Counted from the stretch's first letter, positions 1 through 8,597 are shown. The stretch is DNA of 64,000 nt from Promicromonospora iranensis (GCF_028994805.1 NZ_JAJQQP010000003.1:281145-345144); one strand, 5' to 3'. Translations and numbers: made by a program. The notes: generated by a model not told the origin, from the sequence alone.

Positions 1-169
1 TCAGCAGCCAGACCAGCGGGATCAGCGCATAGATGCCGACCAGGGCGGTGAGGACGGTGAGCAGGACGCTGCGCGTGGGCCGGGCGTGCGAGCTGCGGCG
101 GTTCCTGATGCGCGGGCGGGGCCGGCGCGCCTTCACGGTGGGCGCGGACAGCAGGGTGTGGGTGCTCAT
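1..169 (-). CDS. Carbohydrate ABC transporter permease, MalG type (N-terminal part)
   Basis: Only the first 56 codons are present; the gene runs off the left edge. The translation starts MSTHTLLSAPTVKARRPRPR, a basic cytoplasmic leader, and then enters a hydrophobic helix from about residue 36 (SVLLTVLTALVGIYALIPLV), as at the start of MalG-type permeases. It follows the MalF-type permease with a 3-nt gap, so the two are surely co-transcribed and form the membrane channel of a sugar importer. The ATPase and binding protein are not in the window. The MalG assignment rests mainly on this neighbour, because the EAA loop lies outside the window. Confidence 0.8.
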   Translation of the reverse strand, partial: MSTHTLLSAPTVKARRPRPRIRNRRSSHARPTRSVLLTVLTALVGIYALIPLVWLL

Positions 170-172
170 GGC

Positions 173-1090
173 TCAGGCCTCCTTGCGCATGCCGCGCAGC
201 TGCACCACGTAGGCCACGAGCATCGTGAGCACGCCCATGATGATCGCCACCGTGGCCGAGTAGTTGTACTGCTGGCCGGAGAAGGACAGCGAGTAGGCGT
301 ACAGGTTGGGGGTGTAGTGCGTCGAGATGTAGTTGGGCGACAGCGCCTGCAGGATGCTCGGCTCGTTGAAGAGCTGGAACGAGCCGATGATCGAGAAGAT
401 GGTCGCGATCACGAGGGCGCCGCGGATCGCGGGGATCTTGATCGCGGAGATCACCTGCCACGGGCCCGCGCCGTCGATCTCCGCCGCCTCGTAGAGGGAG
501 GCCGGCACGACCCGCAGCGCCGAGTAGAAGATCAGCATGTTGTAGCCGACGAACTCCCAGGTCACGATGTTGCCGATCGCGGGGAGCACCAGGACGGACG
601 CCAGTGGGTCCGGGATGCTGGTGCCGAGCAGGTCGTTGATGTTGCCGACCAGCCCGAACCGCTCGCCGTACATGAAGCCCCACATCAGCGCGGCGACGAC
701 GCCGGGCACCGCGTAGGGCAGGAAGATCGTCAGGCGGAAGAAGTCGCGCCCGTAGAGGCGGCCGCTGTCGATCGCCAGGGCGACGAGCAGCGAGATCCCG
801 AGCATCACGGGAACCTGGACGAGCAGGAACAGGGTGACGCGGCCGACGCCGTCCCAGAACTGCGGGTCGCTGAACGCCCGGGCGTAGTTGGCGAAGCCGA
901 CGAACGACGTGCCGCCCACGAGCTGGGTCTGGAACAGGCTCAGGTAGAGCGAATACACGATCGGCGCCAGGAAGACGAGGGCGAACACGATCATGAACGG
1001 GCCGACGAAGCCCCATCCGGTCCAGCGGGAGCGGCGTCGCATCCGTCCCGTGGTCCGGGGCACGGCCGAAGGCGATGCGAGCGTGGTCAA
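173..1090 (-). CDS. Carbohydrate ABC transporter permease, MalF type
   Basis: Inner-membrane subunit of a CUT1-type sugar importer, about 305 aa with six predicted helices. The EAA loop that docks the ATPase is clear: EAAEIDGAGPWQVISAIKIP near the C-terminal third. I chose the TTG at 1088-1090 because GAAGGAG lies 9 nt upstream of it; an ATG at 1121-1123 would add 11 residues but has no visible ribosome site and starts close to the operator. It lies directly upstream of the MalG-type gene and divergent from a LacI-family regulator, so regulation by that repressor is likely. The sugar cannot be read from the sequence. Confidence 0.9.
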   Translation of the reverse strand: MTTLASPSAVPRTTGRMRRRSRWTGWGFVGPFMIVFALVFLAPIVYSLYLSLFQTQLVGGTSFVGFANYARAFSDPQFWDGVGRVTLFLLVQVPVMLGISLLVALAIDSGRLYGRDFFRLTIFLPYAVPGVVAALMWGFMYGERFGLVGNINDLLGTSIPDPLASVLVLPAIGNIVTWEFVGYNMLIFYSALRVVPASLYEAAEIDGAGPWQVISAIKIPAIRGALVIATIFSIIGSFQLFNEPSILQALSPNYISTHYTPNLYAYSLSFSGQQYNYSATVAIIMGVLTMLVAYVVQLRGMRKEA

Positions 1091-1130
1091 GGGAAGTCGC
1101 TCCTTCACGAGTGGGGCCAGCATGACGTCG

Positions 1131-1144
1131 TGTTGACGTAAACA
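1131..1144. promoter_or_regulatory. LacI-family operator
   Basis: TGTTGACGTAAACA is a 14-bp palindrome with one mismatched pair centred on CG, the form typical of LacI/GalR operators. It lies between the divergent permease and LacI genes, just upstream of the permease start, where a bound repressor could shut off the sugar transport operon and its own gene. Confidence 0.7.
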
Positions 1145-1229
1145 TGGTGACGCCGACTAGGGTGCTCGTGAGTTACCGGGGTGTCAAGCGCGCACCGGTG
1201 TGACGGTGCATCACGAGGAGGTGGATGCG

Positions 1230-2273
1230 GTGGAGGGCAGAGGTCCGTCCATGGCCGACGTGGCCGCGCTCGCCGGGGTGTCGACCCAGACGGTGTCCCG
1301 CGTGTCGATGGGGCTGGACAACGTGCGGCCGGCGACGCGGGACAGGGTGCTCGCGGCGATGGCGGAGCTGGGTTACGCGCCCAACACGGCGGCACGAGCG
1401 CTGCGGTACGGGAGCTTTCGGACCATCGGCGTGATCGCCCACCGGCTCGCCCGGACCGGCGAGTCCCGGACGGTCGAGGCGGTGGTCGAGGCGGCGCGCA
1501 AGGAGGGCTACACGGTGACGCTGATCGACGTCGAGAGCCCGTCGTCCGACGTCGTCTCCGCCGCGGCGACCAGGCTCTCGCACCAGGCCATCGACGGCCT
1601 GGTGATCATCCGGGCCGAGACCGCCTCGCCGGACACGCTCGCCCTGCCGCCGCGGATGCCCGTGGTGGTGTCGGACTCGCGGTTCGTCGGCCACCACCCC
1701 GCCGTCGGTGCGGACCAGGCCGACGGCGCGCGCCGCGCCACGCAGCACCTCCTGGACCTGGGGCACCGCACGGTGCACCACGTCGCGGGGCCGTCCGACT
1801 CCATACCTGCCCAGCTGCGGGCCGAGGCCTGGCGGGCGACGCTCGACGCGGCCGGCAGTCCCGTGCCCGAGGTCGTGGAGGGGGACTGGACGTCGGCCTC
1901 CGGGTACGACGCCGGACGCCGGCTCGCCGCCGATCCCGAGGCCACGGCGGTCTTCTGCGCGAACGACGAGATGGCGGCCGGTGTGCTCCGGGCCCTGCAC
2001 GAGGCAGGGCGGGCGGTGCCCGGCGACGTCTCGGTCGTGGGCTTCGACGACATCCTGCTGGCGGGATACCTCTGGCCACCGCTGACGACGGTGGCGCAGG
2101 ACTTCGACGAGATCGGCAGGCGGCTCGTGGCCCGGCTGCTGCAGCAGGTGCGGTCCGGGGAGATCGAGGACGACGGCGACACGGAGGACCTGCACGAGGT
2201 GATCCCGGTGGAGCTCCTGGTCCGGCAGAGCACGGCGCCCCCGAGGTATACGGTCGTCCCCGGGCAGGTGTGA
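1230..2273 (+). CDS. LacI-family transcriptional regulator
   Basis: Sugar-responsive repressor, about 347 aa. The N-terminal helix-turn-helix is textbook (MADVAALAGVSTQTVSRV, residues 8-25), followed by the hinge helix (YAPNTAARALR) and a periplasmic-binding-protein-like effector domain. The GTG at 1230 has GAGGAGG 8 nt upstream; a GTG at 1200 would add ten residues but no ribosome site. Divergent from two sugar permeases with an operator between them, so it most likely controls that operon and itself. The inducer is unknown. Confidence 0.92.
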   Translation: MEGRGPSMADVAALAGVSTQTVSRVSMGLDNVRPATRDRVLAAMAELGYAPNTAARALRYGSFRTIGVIAHRLARTGESRTVEAVVEAARKEGYTVTLIDVESPSSDVVSAAATRLSHQAIDGLVIIRAETASPDTLALPPRMPVVVSDSRFVGHHPAVGADQADGARRATQHLLDLGHRTVHHVAGPSDSIPAQLRAEAWRATLDAAGSPVPEVVEGDWTSASGYDAGRRLAADPEATAVFCANDEMAAGVLRALHEAGRAVPGDVSVVGFDDILLAGYLWPPLTTVAQDFDEIGRRLVARLLQQVRSGEIEDDGDTEDLHEVIPVELLVRQSTAPPRYTVVPGQV

Positions 2274-2344
2274 ACGTGCCGGAATCCTTACCCGCTGCGC
2301 CCGCACGACACATATCTGGTACCGAACATTCACCCTGAGACCCG

Positions 2345-2350
2345 TAGGAT
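2345..2350 (+). promoter_or_regulatory. -10 element, leaderless PAP2 gene
   Basis: TAGGAT ends 7 nt before the ATG at 2358, so transcription would begin at or next to the start codon. No Shine-Dalgarno sequence is present. Confidence 0.55.
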
Positions 2351-2357
2351 CGGCTCG

Positions 2358-3125
2358 ATGGCGCAATCAGATGGCAGGGGTGGTACGCGCGTGGAGTCAC
2401 CGTCAACCGAGGCTCCGCTCGACCCGTCGACCCTTCCGACCTGGCGCAGCTCGATGGTCGCGGCAGGCCTCGGGGTGCTGCTGTTCGCCTTCCTCATCTG
2501 GCAGGTCGTCGTGCGCGGCCCGTTCATCGCCTGGGACTGGCAGTTCCACTACTACGTGGACGCCCACCACCCGATCGGCTGGGAGAAGGTCTTCCTCGAC
2601 ATCGTCGCGAGCGTCACCGGCGAGCGCATGTTCACCATCCCGATGGTGGGCGGTACCGCGCTCTACGTCGCGTGGAAGCAGGGCGGCCCCGGCTCGCTCT
2701 GGAAGATCGGCACCCGGCGCCCCGTGCTGGCGGTGCTGGCCGGCCTCGCGACCATCGCGTCGATCGGCTACGGCACCAAGTTCGGCCTGGGCCGCACCGG
2801 CCCCCACCACAACATGGACGTGCTGCACGCCGGCGGCCAGGCGTTCCCGTCCGGCCACGCGGCGAACACGTTCTTCACCGGCTTCTTCATCCTCTGCCTG
2901 CTCTTCGCGCACGGCGGGCTGCGGCCGAACGTCACCACGCTGCGCAAGCTGATCCCCGTGGTCGGCGTGATCGTGGCGGTCGCGGGCGCCCTCATGTCGT
3001 GGCTGGACTATCACTGGCTCAGCGACATCCCCGGCGGCTGGCTCCTCGGGTTCATCGCCTGCATGGTGGCGCTGTCGGTGCTGCGCGCCCCGCGCCGAGA
3101 ACGAGAACGGGCGCCCGCGAGCTAG
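2358..3125 (+). CDS. PAP2 superfamily phosphatase-like membrane protein
   Basis: Integral membrane protein of 255 aa related to lipid phosphatases that remove phosphate from phosphatidate or polyprenyl pyrophosphates. Five or six hydrophobic segments are visible. Motif C2 (PSGHA) is intact. Motif C1 reads KFGLGRTGP, with Gly where the last Arg is usual, and motif C3 reads LMSWLDYHWLSD, keeping His and Asp but with Met at the usual Arg position. Both phosphate-contacting Arg residues are thus altered, so substrate or even activity may differ from classical members. It has its own leaderless promoter and is followed by a decayed DUF998 gene. Confidence 0.82.
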   Translation: MAQSDGRGGTRVESPSTEAPLDPSTLPTWRSSMVAAGLGVLLFAFLIWQVVVRGPFIAWDWQFHYYVDAHHPIGWEKVFLDIVASVTGERMFTIPMVGGTALYVAWKQGGPGSLWKIGTRRPVLAVLAGLATIASIGYGTKFGLGRTGPHHNMDVLHAGGQAFPSGHAANTFFTGFFILCLLFAHGGLRPNVTTLRKLIPVVGVIVAVAGALMSWLDYHWLSDIPGGWLLGFIACMVALSVLRAPRRERERAPAS

Positions 3126-3135
3126 GGGCGGGGCC

Positions 3136-3602
3136 GTGACGTTCCTCCTGTGGTCGGGCGCCCTCGGCTCGTGGTTGTTCATCGTGACGTTCCTGCTGGA
3201 CGGCTGGACCCGGCCGGGCTACCGGCCCGTGCGCCACGCGGTCAGCGCGCTGGCCCTCGGTTCGCGCGGATGGCTCCAGACGACGAACTTCATCGTGTGC
3301 GGTCTCGCGATCACCGCCGGCGCCGTCGGCCTGGCGAGCGCCCTGGACAGCGTGCTGCTCGCGCTGGTGGTCGCGGTGTTCGGTGTCGCGCTGGTCGCCT
3401 CGGGCGTGTTTCCCATGGATCCCATGCGGGCCTACCCGCCCGGGACGCCCGACGAGACGCCGACGGAGGTGTCGACGCGGGCCTCATGGTGTTCGGTCAG
3501 GCCTGGGAGGACGACCACCCGCGTACCGGCCTCGTGCAGCGCGCGACGATCATCGTCGGCTGGGTCTGGCTCGGGCTCCTCTTCGCCCACGCGGCCGGAT
3601 AG
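3136..3602 (+). pseudogene. DUF998 family membrane protein, decayed
   Basis: The GTG-initiated frame from 3136 gives an ordinary DUF998 N-terminus with three hydrophobic segments and the typical FPMDPMRAYPPGTPDETPTE stretch. Near 3475 the homology jumps to the next frame, where the C-terminal part (GLVQRATIIVGWVWLGLLFA) is readable up to a stop at 3602. About 60 residues between these blocks (the HDLAG-type region of the family) are missing, so an internal deletion out of frame is the simplest explanation. Read straight through, the first frame ends in low-complexity Ser/Arg sequence at 3612. Function of the family is unknown. Confidence 0.7.
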
Positions 3603-3642
3603 CGGCTCGTAGCGGCTCGTAATGGCTCGGCGTAGCGGCTCG
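3600..3642. repeat. 10-bp tandem repeat, TAGCGGCTCG
   Basis: Three good copies and one diverged copy (TAATGGCTCG plus a 3-nt insert) of TAGCGGCTCG lie in the 41-bp gap between the decayed DUF998 gene and the convergent glpD. The first copy supplies the TAG stop of the DUF998 remnant. Confidence 0.7.
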
Positions 3643-3643
3643 G

Positions 3644-5242
3644 TCAGAGTCGCGCCAGGGCGTCCCCGACCAGCTCCTGGACGACGTCGCGCACCGCCGC
3701 GCGGTCCGCAGGGACCAGCCCGATGCGTGTGCGCCGGTCCAGCACGTCGTCCGCGTCCAGGGCGCCCTCGTGGGTGACCGCCCACTCGAGCTCGGCGCGC
3801 GTGATGTCCAGGTGCCCGGCCTCGGCGACGCCCTGCCCGACCGCGGCCGCCGAGCCCGGCAGCGCAGCGGCGGCCAGCACCTGGGCGGCCTCGCTGCCGT
3901 ACCGGGCGACGAGCGCCGGTGGCAGCCCGGCCGGTGATCCGGTGGTCGGGCCCGGCGGTACCGGGGTCCCGAGCGGCTGGACGAGCGAGGGCGCACCGAC
4001 CAGCGGGAGGGCGGTCGTCCAGCACGGCCCCGCGGTGAGCCCGGCGTGCTTGACCGCGAGGTCGACGGCGTCCTCGGCCATCGTGCGGTAGGTCGTCAGC
4101 TTGCCGCCCAGCACGTTCACGGCGCCGGTTGACGGCGACACCTCCACGAGGTGCCGGCGCGAGACGTCGGCGGACGCCTCGTCACCCGACCCGGCGGAGT
4201 CGACGAGGGGCCGCAGCCCTGCGAAGGTGCCCACGACGTCGTCGGGCAGCAGGGGACGGGCCAGCACGGTGGACACCGTCTCCAGCAGGAAGTCGATCTC
4301 GGGCTGGGTGGCCACCGGCACGTCCGGGACGGGGCCGGGCGCCTCCTCGTCGGTGAGGCCGATGACCACCCGCCCGAGCTGGGTCGGCAGCGCGAACACG
4401 TACCGGGAGGCGGAACCCGGCACGGGCACCATGAGGGCGCCCGTCGGGCTGCCGAGCCGTGCCGCGGGGACGACGACGTGCGTGCCGCGGCTCGGCCGGA
4501 GCCGCACCGAGGGGTCGACGGTCCCCGCCCACACGCCCGTCGCGTTCACCACGACGCGGGCCCGTACGGCCAGGGTCGCGCCGGTGAGCGTGTCCTCCAG
4601 GGTGGCGCCGTCGGCGCGCAGCGTGGTGGCCCGGACCCGCGTGAGGATCTTCGCCCCGCGCCCCGCCGCGGTACGGGCGAGCGCGACGACCAGCCGGGCG
4701 TCGTCGACGAGCTGACCGTCGTGCGCGATCCACGCGCCGTGCAGACGCTCGTGCGCGACGGCGGGCACGAGCCGGGCGGCCTCGCCGGGCCGGGCGAGGC
4801 GCGGCCCGGGCAGCACCAGCGACGACGTCCCGGCGTCGCGGCGCAGCAGGTCGCCGAGGCCGAACCCGATGCCCACGGTGAGGCCACGCCGCCGCCCCGT
4901 GCCGGAGGTGAGGGGCAGCACCTGCGGCAACGCCCGGACCAGGTGCGGCGCGGTGCGGGTCATGAGCACGTGCCGTTCCCGGGCGCTCTCGCGGGCCACG
5001 CCGACGTCGCCGGTCGCCAGGTACCGCAGCCCGCCGTGCGCCAGCTTCGAGCTCCACCGCGAGGTGCCCCAGGCGAGGTCGCGCGCCTCGACGAGGGCCA
5101 CGGACAGGCCGCGCGCCGCGGCGTCCAGCGCCACCCCGGTGCCGGTCACGCCGCCGCCGACGACGAGCAGGTCGACGGTCTCGGCGGCGAGCTCGTCGAG
5201 CTCGCGCGCACGGCGCCGGGCGGTGAGGGCGGTGCTCTGCAT
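3644..5242 (-). CDS. glpD: Glycerol-3-phosphate dehydrogenase (FAD)
   Basis: Oxidises sn-glycerol-3-phosphate to dihydroxyacetone phosphate and passes electrons to the quinone pool at the membrane face. The 532-aa product has the N-terminal FAD motif LLVVGGGVTGTG (about residues 25-36), the GTSRWSSKLAHGGLRYL segment typical of GlpD, LGGKLTTYR in the middle, and a C-terminal helical domain. Start ATG 5240-5242 precedes MQSTALTARR; upstream in-frame sequence is Pro/Arg-rich and unlikely to be coding. A TetR gene lies 29 nt upstream on the same strand, and the flavoprotein and lipid kinase genes are divergent, a layout shared with mycobacterial glpD1. Confidence 0.93.
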   Translation of the reverse strand: MQSTALTARRRARELDELAAETVDLLVVGGGVTGTGVALDAAARGLSVALVEARDLAWGTSRWSSKLAHGGLRYLATGDVGVARESARERHVLMTRTAPHLVRALPQVLPLTSGTGRRRGLTVGIGFGLGDLLRRDAGTSSLVLPGPRLARPGEAARLVPAVAHERLHGAWIAHDGQLVDDARLVVALARTAAGRGAKILTRVRATTLRADGATLEDTLTGATLAVRARVVVNATGVWAGTVDPSVRLRPSRGTHVVVPAARLGSPTGALMVPVPGSASRYVFALPTQLGRVVIGLTDEEAPGPVPDVPVATQPEIDFLLETVSTVLARPLLPDDVVGTFAGLRPLVDSAGSGDEASADVSRRHLVEVSPSTGAVNVLGGKLTTYRTMAEDAVDLAVKHAGLTAGPCWTTALPLVGAPSLVQPLGTPVPPGPTTGSPAGLPPALVARYGSEAAQVLAAAALPGSAAAVGQGVAEAGHLDITRAELEWAVTHEGALDADDVLDRRTRIGLVPADRAAVRDVVQELVGDALARL

Positions 5243-5271
5243 CGGTCCTGCTTCCGGTGGGGGCGCCCGGG

Positions 5272-5892
5272 TCAGGGGCGGAGGTAGCCGTCGATGGCGT
5301 GGGCGAGCTCGGCCCGCAGGGCGTCGGCGGAGATCACCGTGGTGACCGTCTTGTGCGAGAACACCGCCGACTGGGTGAGGAGCAGGACCATGACGGCCAT
5401 GTCCGTCGCGGAACCGGGCCGGACCGTCCCACCCTCCTGGGCGGCGGTGATGTTGGCGGCCAGCCACTCGAGGATGACCCGCTGCGACCGGCCGATCCGC
5501 TGGAAGGCGTACCGGGTGAACACCTCCGGCTCGGTGCCCAGCAGCCGGCTGAACACGGCGTCGGCGTGGAACAGCTCGCCGAACCGGACCACCCGGTCGA
5601 CGATGGCCGCCCGGTCGTCGGCACCCGGGCCCACCGCGGTGATCACGAGCTGCATGCGGTGCGCGATGAGGGCGCGGAGCACGTCGTCGGCCGACTCCCA
5701 GCGGCGGTACACCGTGGGCCGGGAGACGCCGGCGGCCCGGGCGAGCTCGGCGATGGACAGGCCGCGCGTGCCGCGGGTGGCGACGATCTCGGTGGCGGCC
5801 TCCAGGAGGCGGGCCTCCGTGCGGTCGGGACCGTCGTCGGGGCCGGTGGCGGAGGCGGCGCCGGCTTTCGGGGCTGCGTTACGGATTGTCAT
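5272..5892 (-). CDS. TetR-family transcriptional regulator
   Basis: DNA-binding repressor of 206 aa. The N-terminal helix-turn-helix (LSIAELARAAGVSRPTVYRR, about residues 45-64) is clear; the rest is an all-helical ligand domain. It is the first gene of a probable two-gene unit with glpD and is divergent from the flavoprotein gene at 5981, so it is well placed to control both arms of this glycerolipid block. The corresponding mycobacterial cluster also has a TetR gene here. The ligand is unknown. Confidence 0.9.
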   Translation of the reverse strand: MTIRNAAPKAGAASATGPDDGPDRTEARLLEAATEIVATRGTRGLSIAELARAAGVSRPTVYRRWESADDVLRALIAHRMQLVITAVGPGADDRAAIVDRVVRFGELFHADAVFSRLLGTEPEVFTRYAFQRIGRSQRVILEWLAANITAAQEGGTVRPGSATDMAVMVLLLTQSAVFSHKTVTTVISADALRAELAHAIDGYLRP

Positions 5893-5895
5893 CTT

Positions 5896-5912
5896 GTGTC
5901 AAACTGTAACGC
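5896..5912. promoter_or_regulatory. Candidate TetR operator
   Basis: GTGTCAAACTGTAACGC is an imperfect 17-bp palindrome 3 bp upstream of the TetR start, in the divergent promoter region shared with the flavoprotein gene. About ten positions obey the symmetry, so this is suggestive only. Confidence 0.4.
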
Positions 5913-5980
5913 GGGTCACGATGGGATGCCACACCTGCGGGACCCGCCGAATCGAACCGCCGACCCAGCACGGAGGACGC

Positions 5981-7621
5981 GTGACCACGCTGCCGGACAA
6001 CGAGCGCCCGGACCACGAGCACACCTACATGCGCTGGGACGGCTGGGGTGATCCGACGCGAGCACACGGGCTCCCGGGCGGCGTGAAGCTGCTGCTCGCC
6101 GCGGTGCTCGGGCGGACGCCGAAGGCGCCGCCCGCGCGGCGCCTCGCCGAGGTGACGATCAGCAGCCCGCCGCTGGCCGCCGACGACCTGGCGGCGCTGG
6201 CCGAGGCGGTGGGCGCGGAGCAGGTGGACGCCGGCCATGACGTGCGCCTGCTGCACGCCGGCGGCAAGTCCACGCCGGACCTGCTACGGCGTCGGCAGGC
6301 CGAGCAGGCGGCGCCGGGCGCCGTCGTGCTGCCCGCCTCGGAGGACGAGGTCGTGGCGGTCCTGGCCGTCGCGGTCGAGCGTGGCCTCGCCGTGGTGCCG
6401 TTCGGCGGCGGCACGGCAGTGACCGGCGGGCTGGAGCCCGACGCCGGGCCGCACCGCGGCGTGGTCAGCCTCGACCTGCGCAGGCTGTCCGGGCTGGTGG
6501 CGTTCGACGAGCTCGCCCACGAGGCGACCTTCCTGGCCGGCACCACGGCGCCGGTTGCCGAGATGTTCCTGGCGGAGCGCGGCTTCGAGCTCGGGCACTT
6601 CCCGCAGAGCTTCGAGTTCGCCACGCTCGGCGGGTTCGCCGCGATGCGGTCCTCCGGGCAGAACTCCGCCGGGCACGGGCGGTTCGACGCCATGGTCACC
6701 GGGCTGCGCGTCGTCACCCCCACGGGCACGCTCGACCTCGGCCGGGCGCCCGGCTCGGCGGCGGGACCGGACCTGGTGCGCTGGTTCCTCGGCTCCGAGG
6801 GCACGTTCGGCGTGATCACCCAGGTGCGCCTCCGCGTCCATCCGACCCCCGAGGCCCGCCTGTTCGACGCCTGGACCTTCGGCAGCTTCGCGGCCGGGGC
6901 GGAGGCGCTGCGGAACGTCGCACAGCTCGGCACGGGACCCACGGTGATCCGCCTGTCCGACGAGGACGAGACGGCGGTGTCCCTCGCGCAGGTCGGCAAC
7001 ATCGGCAAGGCGCTCGCCACGGGCTGCTCCGCCGTCGTCCTGCACGAGGGCCCCGCCGGGCTCGCGGCCGCCCGCCGCGAGGCGACCGGGCGGGTGCTGC
7101 GGGAGGCGGGCGGTGAGCCCGCCGACGCCAAGCTGGCCGCCTCCTGGGACCACGGCCGGTTCAAGGCGCCCTACCTCCGCGACGCGCTGCTGGCCCACGG
7201 GGTGTTCTGCGAGACGCTGGAGACGGCCACCACCTGGTCGAACCTGCACGCGCTGAAGACGGCGGTCACGGCGGCGCTCGCGAGCGGGTTCGCCGAGGAG
7301 CACGCGAAGAACCGCGTCCTGTGCCACATCTCGCACGTGTACCCCACGGGCGCCTCGCTGTACTTCACGGTGATCGCAGGCCTCGGCACCGAGCCGCTCG
7401 AGCCGTGGGGCCGGGTGAAGTCCCGGGTGAACGACGCGATCATGGCGGCCGGTGGAACCATCAGCCACCACCACGGCGTCGGCTCGGACCACGCGCCGTG
7501 GCTGGAGCAGGAGATCGGCTCGGCGGGGATCCGGATGATCAGGGCGGTGCAGGCGGAGCTCGACCCCGCCGGGATCATGAACCCGGGTGCTCTTGTCCAG
7601 CGGACGACCGCGCAGTGGTGA
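5981..7621 (+). CDS. FAD-binding oxidoreductase, alkyldihydroxyacetonephosphate synthase-like
   Basis: A 546-aa VAO/PCMH-fold flavoprotein. The FAD-binding half has PFGGGTAVTGG and FATLGGFAAMRSSGQNSAGHG; the C-terminal half ends with ISHHHGVGSDHAPW, the His-rich motif characteristic of alkylglycerone-phosphate synthases. GTG 5981 follows GGAGG by 4 nt; ATG 6029 is an alternative. Eukaryotic relatives swap an acyl for an alkyl chain on DHAP in ether lipid synthesis. Here the neighbours glpD (makes DHAP) and a diacylglycerol kinase fit a glycerolipid role, but lactate- or glycolate-oxidase-like chemistry cannot be excluded. Confidence 0.85.
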   Translation: MTTLPDNERPDHEHTYMRWDGWGDPTRAHGLPGGVKLLLAAVLGRTPKAPPARRLAEVTISSPPLAADDLAALAEAVGAEQVDAGHDVRLLHAGGKSTPDLLRRRQAEQAAPGAVVLPASEDEVVAVLAVAVERGLAVVPFGGGTAVTGGLEPDAGPHRGVVSLDLRRLSGLVAFDELAHEATFLAGTTAPVAEMFLAERGFELGHFPQSFEFATLGGFAAMRSSGQNSAGHGRFDAMVTGLRVVTPTGTLDLGRAPGSAAGPDLVRWFLGSEGTFGVITQVRLRVHPTPEARLFDAWTFGSFAAGAEALRNVAQLGTGPTVIRLSDEDETAVSLAQVGNIGKALATGCSAVVLHEGPAGLAAARREATGRVLREAGGEPADAKLAASWDHGRFKAPYLRDALLAHGVFCETLETATTWSNLHALKTAVTAALASGFAEEHAKNRVLCHISHVYPTGASLYFTVIAGLGTEPLEPWGRVKSRVNDAIMAAGGTISHHHGVGSDHAPWLEQEIGSAGIRMIRAVQAELDPAGIMNPGALVQRTTAQW

Positions 7622-7667
7622 CCGGCAGTGTCGACCGGTGGCCGCTGACCGGCTTGCGGTGGTCCGG

Positions 7668-7673
7668 TAGGTT
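7668..7673 (+). promoter_or_regulatory. -10 element, leaderless lipid kinase gene
   Basis: TAGGTT ends 6 nt before ATG 7680, and no ribosome site is present, so the kinase appears to have its own leaderless promoter. Confidence 0.5.
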
Positions 7674-7679
7674 TCGGCC

Positions 7680-8597
7680 ATGACCGAGCAGGACAGCAGG
7701 ACCGGGCACGTCGCGGTGCTCGTGAACCCGGTGTCGGGGCGCGGTGCCGGCCGCGACTGCGGGCACGCGGCGGTCGACCGGCTGCGCGCGCGGGGTGCCG
7801 ACGTCCGGGTCTACGAGGGCAGCAGCGGGGACGAGACGGTGGCGCTCGGCCGCCGAGCCGTCGCCGAAGGCCCCGAGGTGCTCGTGGTCGCCGGCGGTGA
7901 CGGGACGGTCTCCTCGGTGCTGCCGCCCCTGCTGGAGTCCGGCATCCCCCTGGCCGTGATCCCCGCCGGCACGGGTAACGACCTCGCCCGTGAGCACGGC
8001 ATCCCCCTGGCCGACGCCGCTGCCGCCGCGGACCTCTCGCTCGACGGCGCCCGGCGCAGGGTCGACACGGGCACCATCACCGCCGCCGACGGCACGGTGC
8101 GCCACTTCGTCACGGTGCTGTGCGCGGGGCTGGACTCGCTGACCAACGAACGCACCAACCGCATGACGTGGCCGACGGGCCCGGCGCGCTACCAGGTCGC
8201 CGTCTACCTCGAGTGGCTGCGGCTGCGGACGTTCGGCTACCGGCTGCACCCCGTGGGCGCGTCGCCGCTGGAGCAGGACGGGTACATGCTCGCGGTCGGC
8301 CTGACCAGGTACTACGGCGGCGGCGTCCCGATCTGCCCGGACGCCGACCCCGCGGACGGGCTCCTGGACGTGACCCTCGTGCACGCCGTCGGACGGTTCA
8401 AGGTGCTCGCGTTCGACTCCCTCATCAAGGCGGGCACGCACGTCCGGCGGCCGGACGTGACCACGCTGCGTGCCTCGGCGATCACGCTGGAGGCCCCGAG
8501 CGGCCTGGTCGCCTACGCGGACGGCGAGCACGCGGGCCCCCTGCCGCTGACGGTGGAGGCCCACCGCGAGTCGCTGACCCTCTGCGTCCCCGCGTGA
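7680..8597 (+). CDS. Diacylglycerol/lipid kinase, DagK/YegS type
   Basis: Soluble lipid kinase of 305 aa that phosphorylates diacylglycerol or a related lipid using ATP. The nucleotide-binding GGDGT motif is at residues 72-76, preceded by VNPVSGRGAG near the N-terminus and followed by IPAGTGNDLARE, all diagnostic of the DAGK catalytic family. The C-terminal half is the beta-sandwich domain (YADGEHAGPLPLTVE). It follows the flavoprotein gene by 58 nt and completes a cluster of glycerol-phosphate and lipid enzymes, the same order as Rv2251-Rv2252 in mycobacteria. Confidence 0.9.
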   Translation: MTEQDSRTGHVAVLVNPVSGRGAGRDCGHAAVDRLRARGADVRVYEGSSGDETVALGRRAVAEGPEVLVVAGGDGTVSSVLPPLLESGIPLAVIPAGTGNDLAREHGIPLADAAAAADLSLDGARRRVDTGTITAADGTVRHFVTVLCAGLDSLTNERTNRMTWPTGPARYQVAVYLEWLRLRTFGYRLHPVGASPLEQDGYMLAVGLTRYYGGGVPICPDADPADGLLDVTLVHAVGRFKVLAFDSLIKAGTHVRRPDVTTLRASAITLEAPSGLVAYADGEHAGPLPLTVEAHRESLTLCVPA

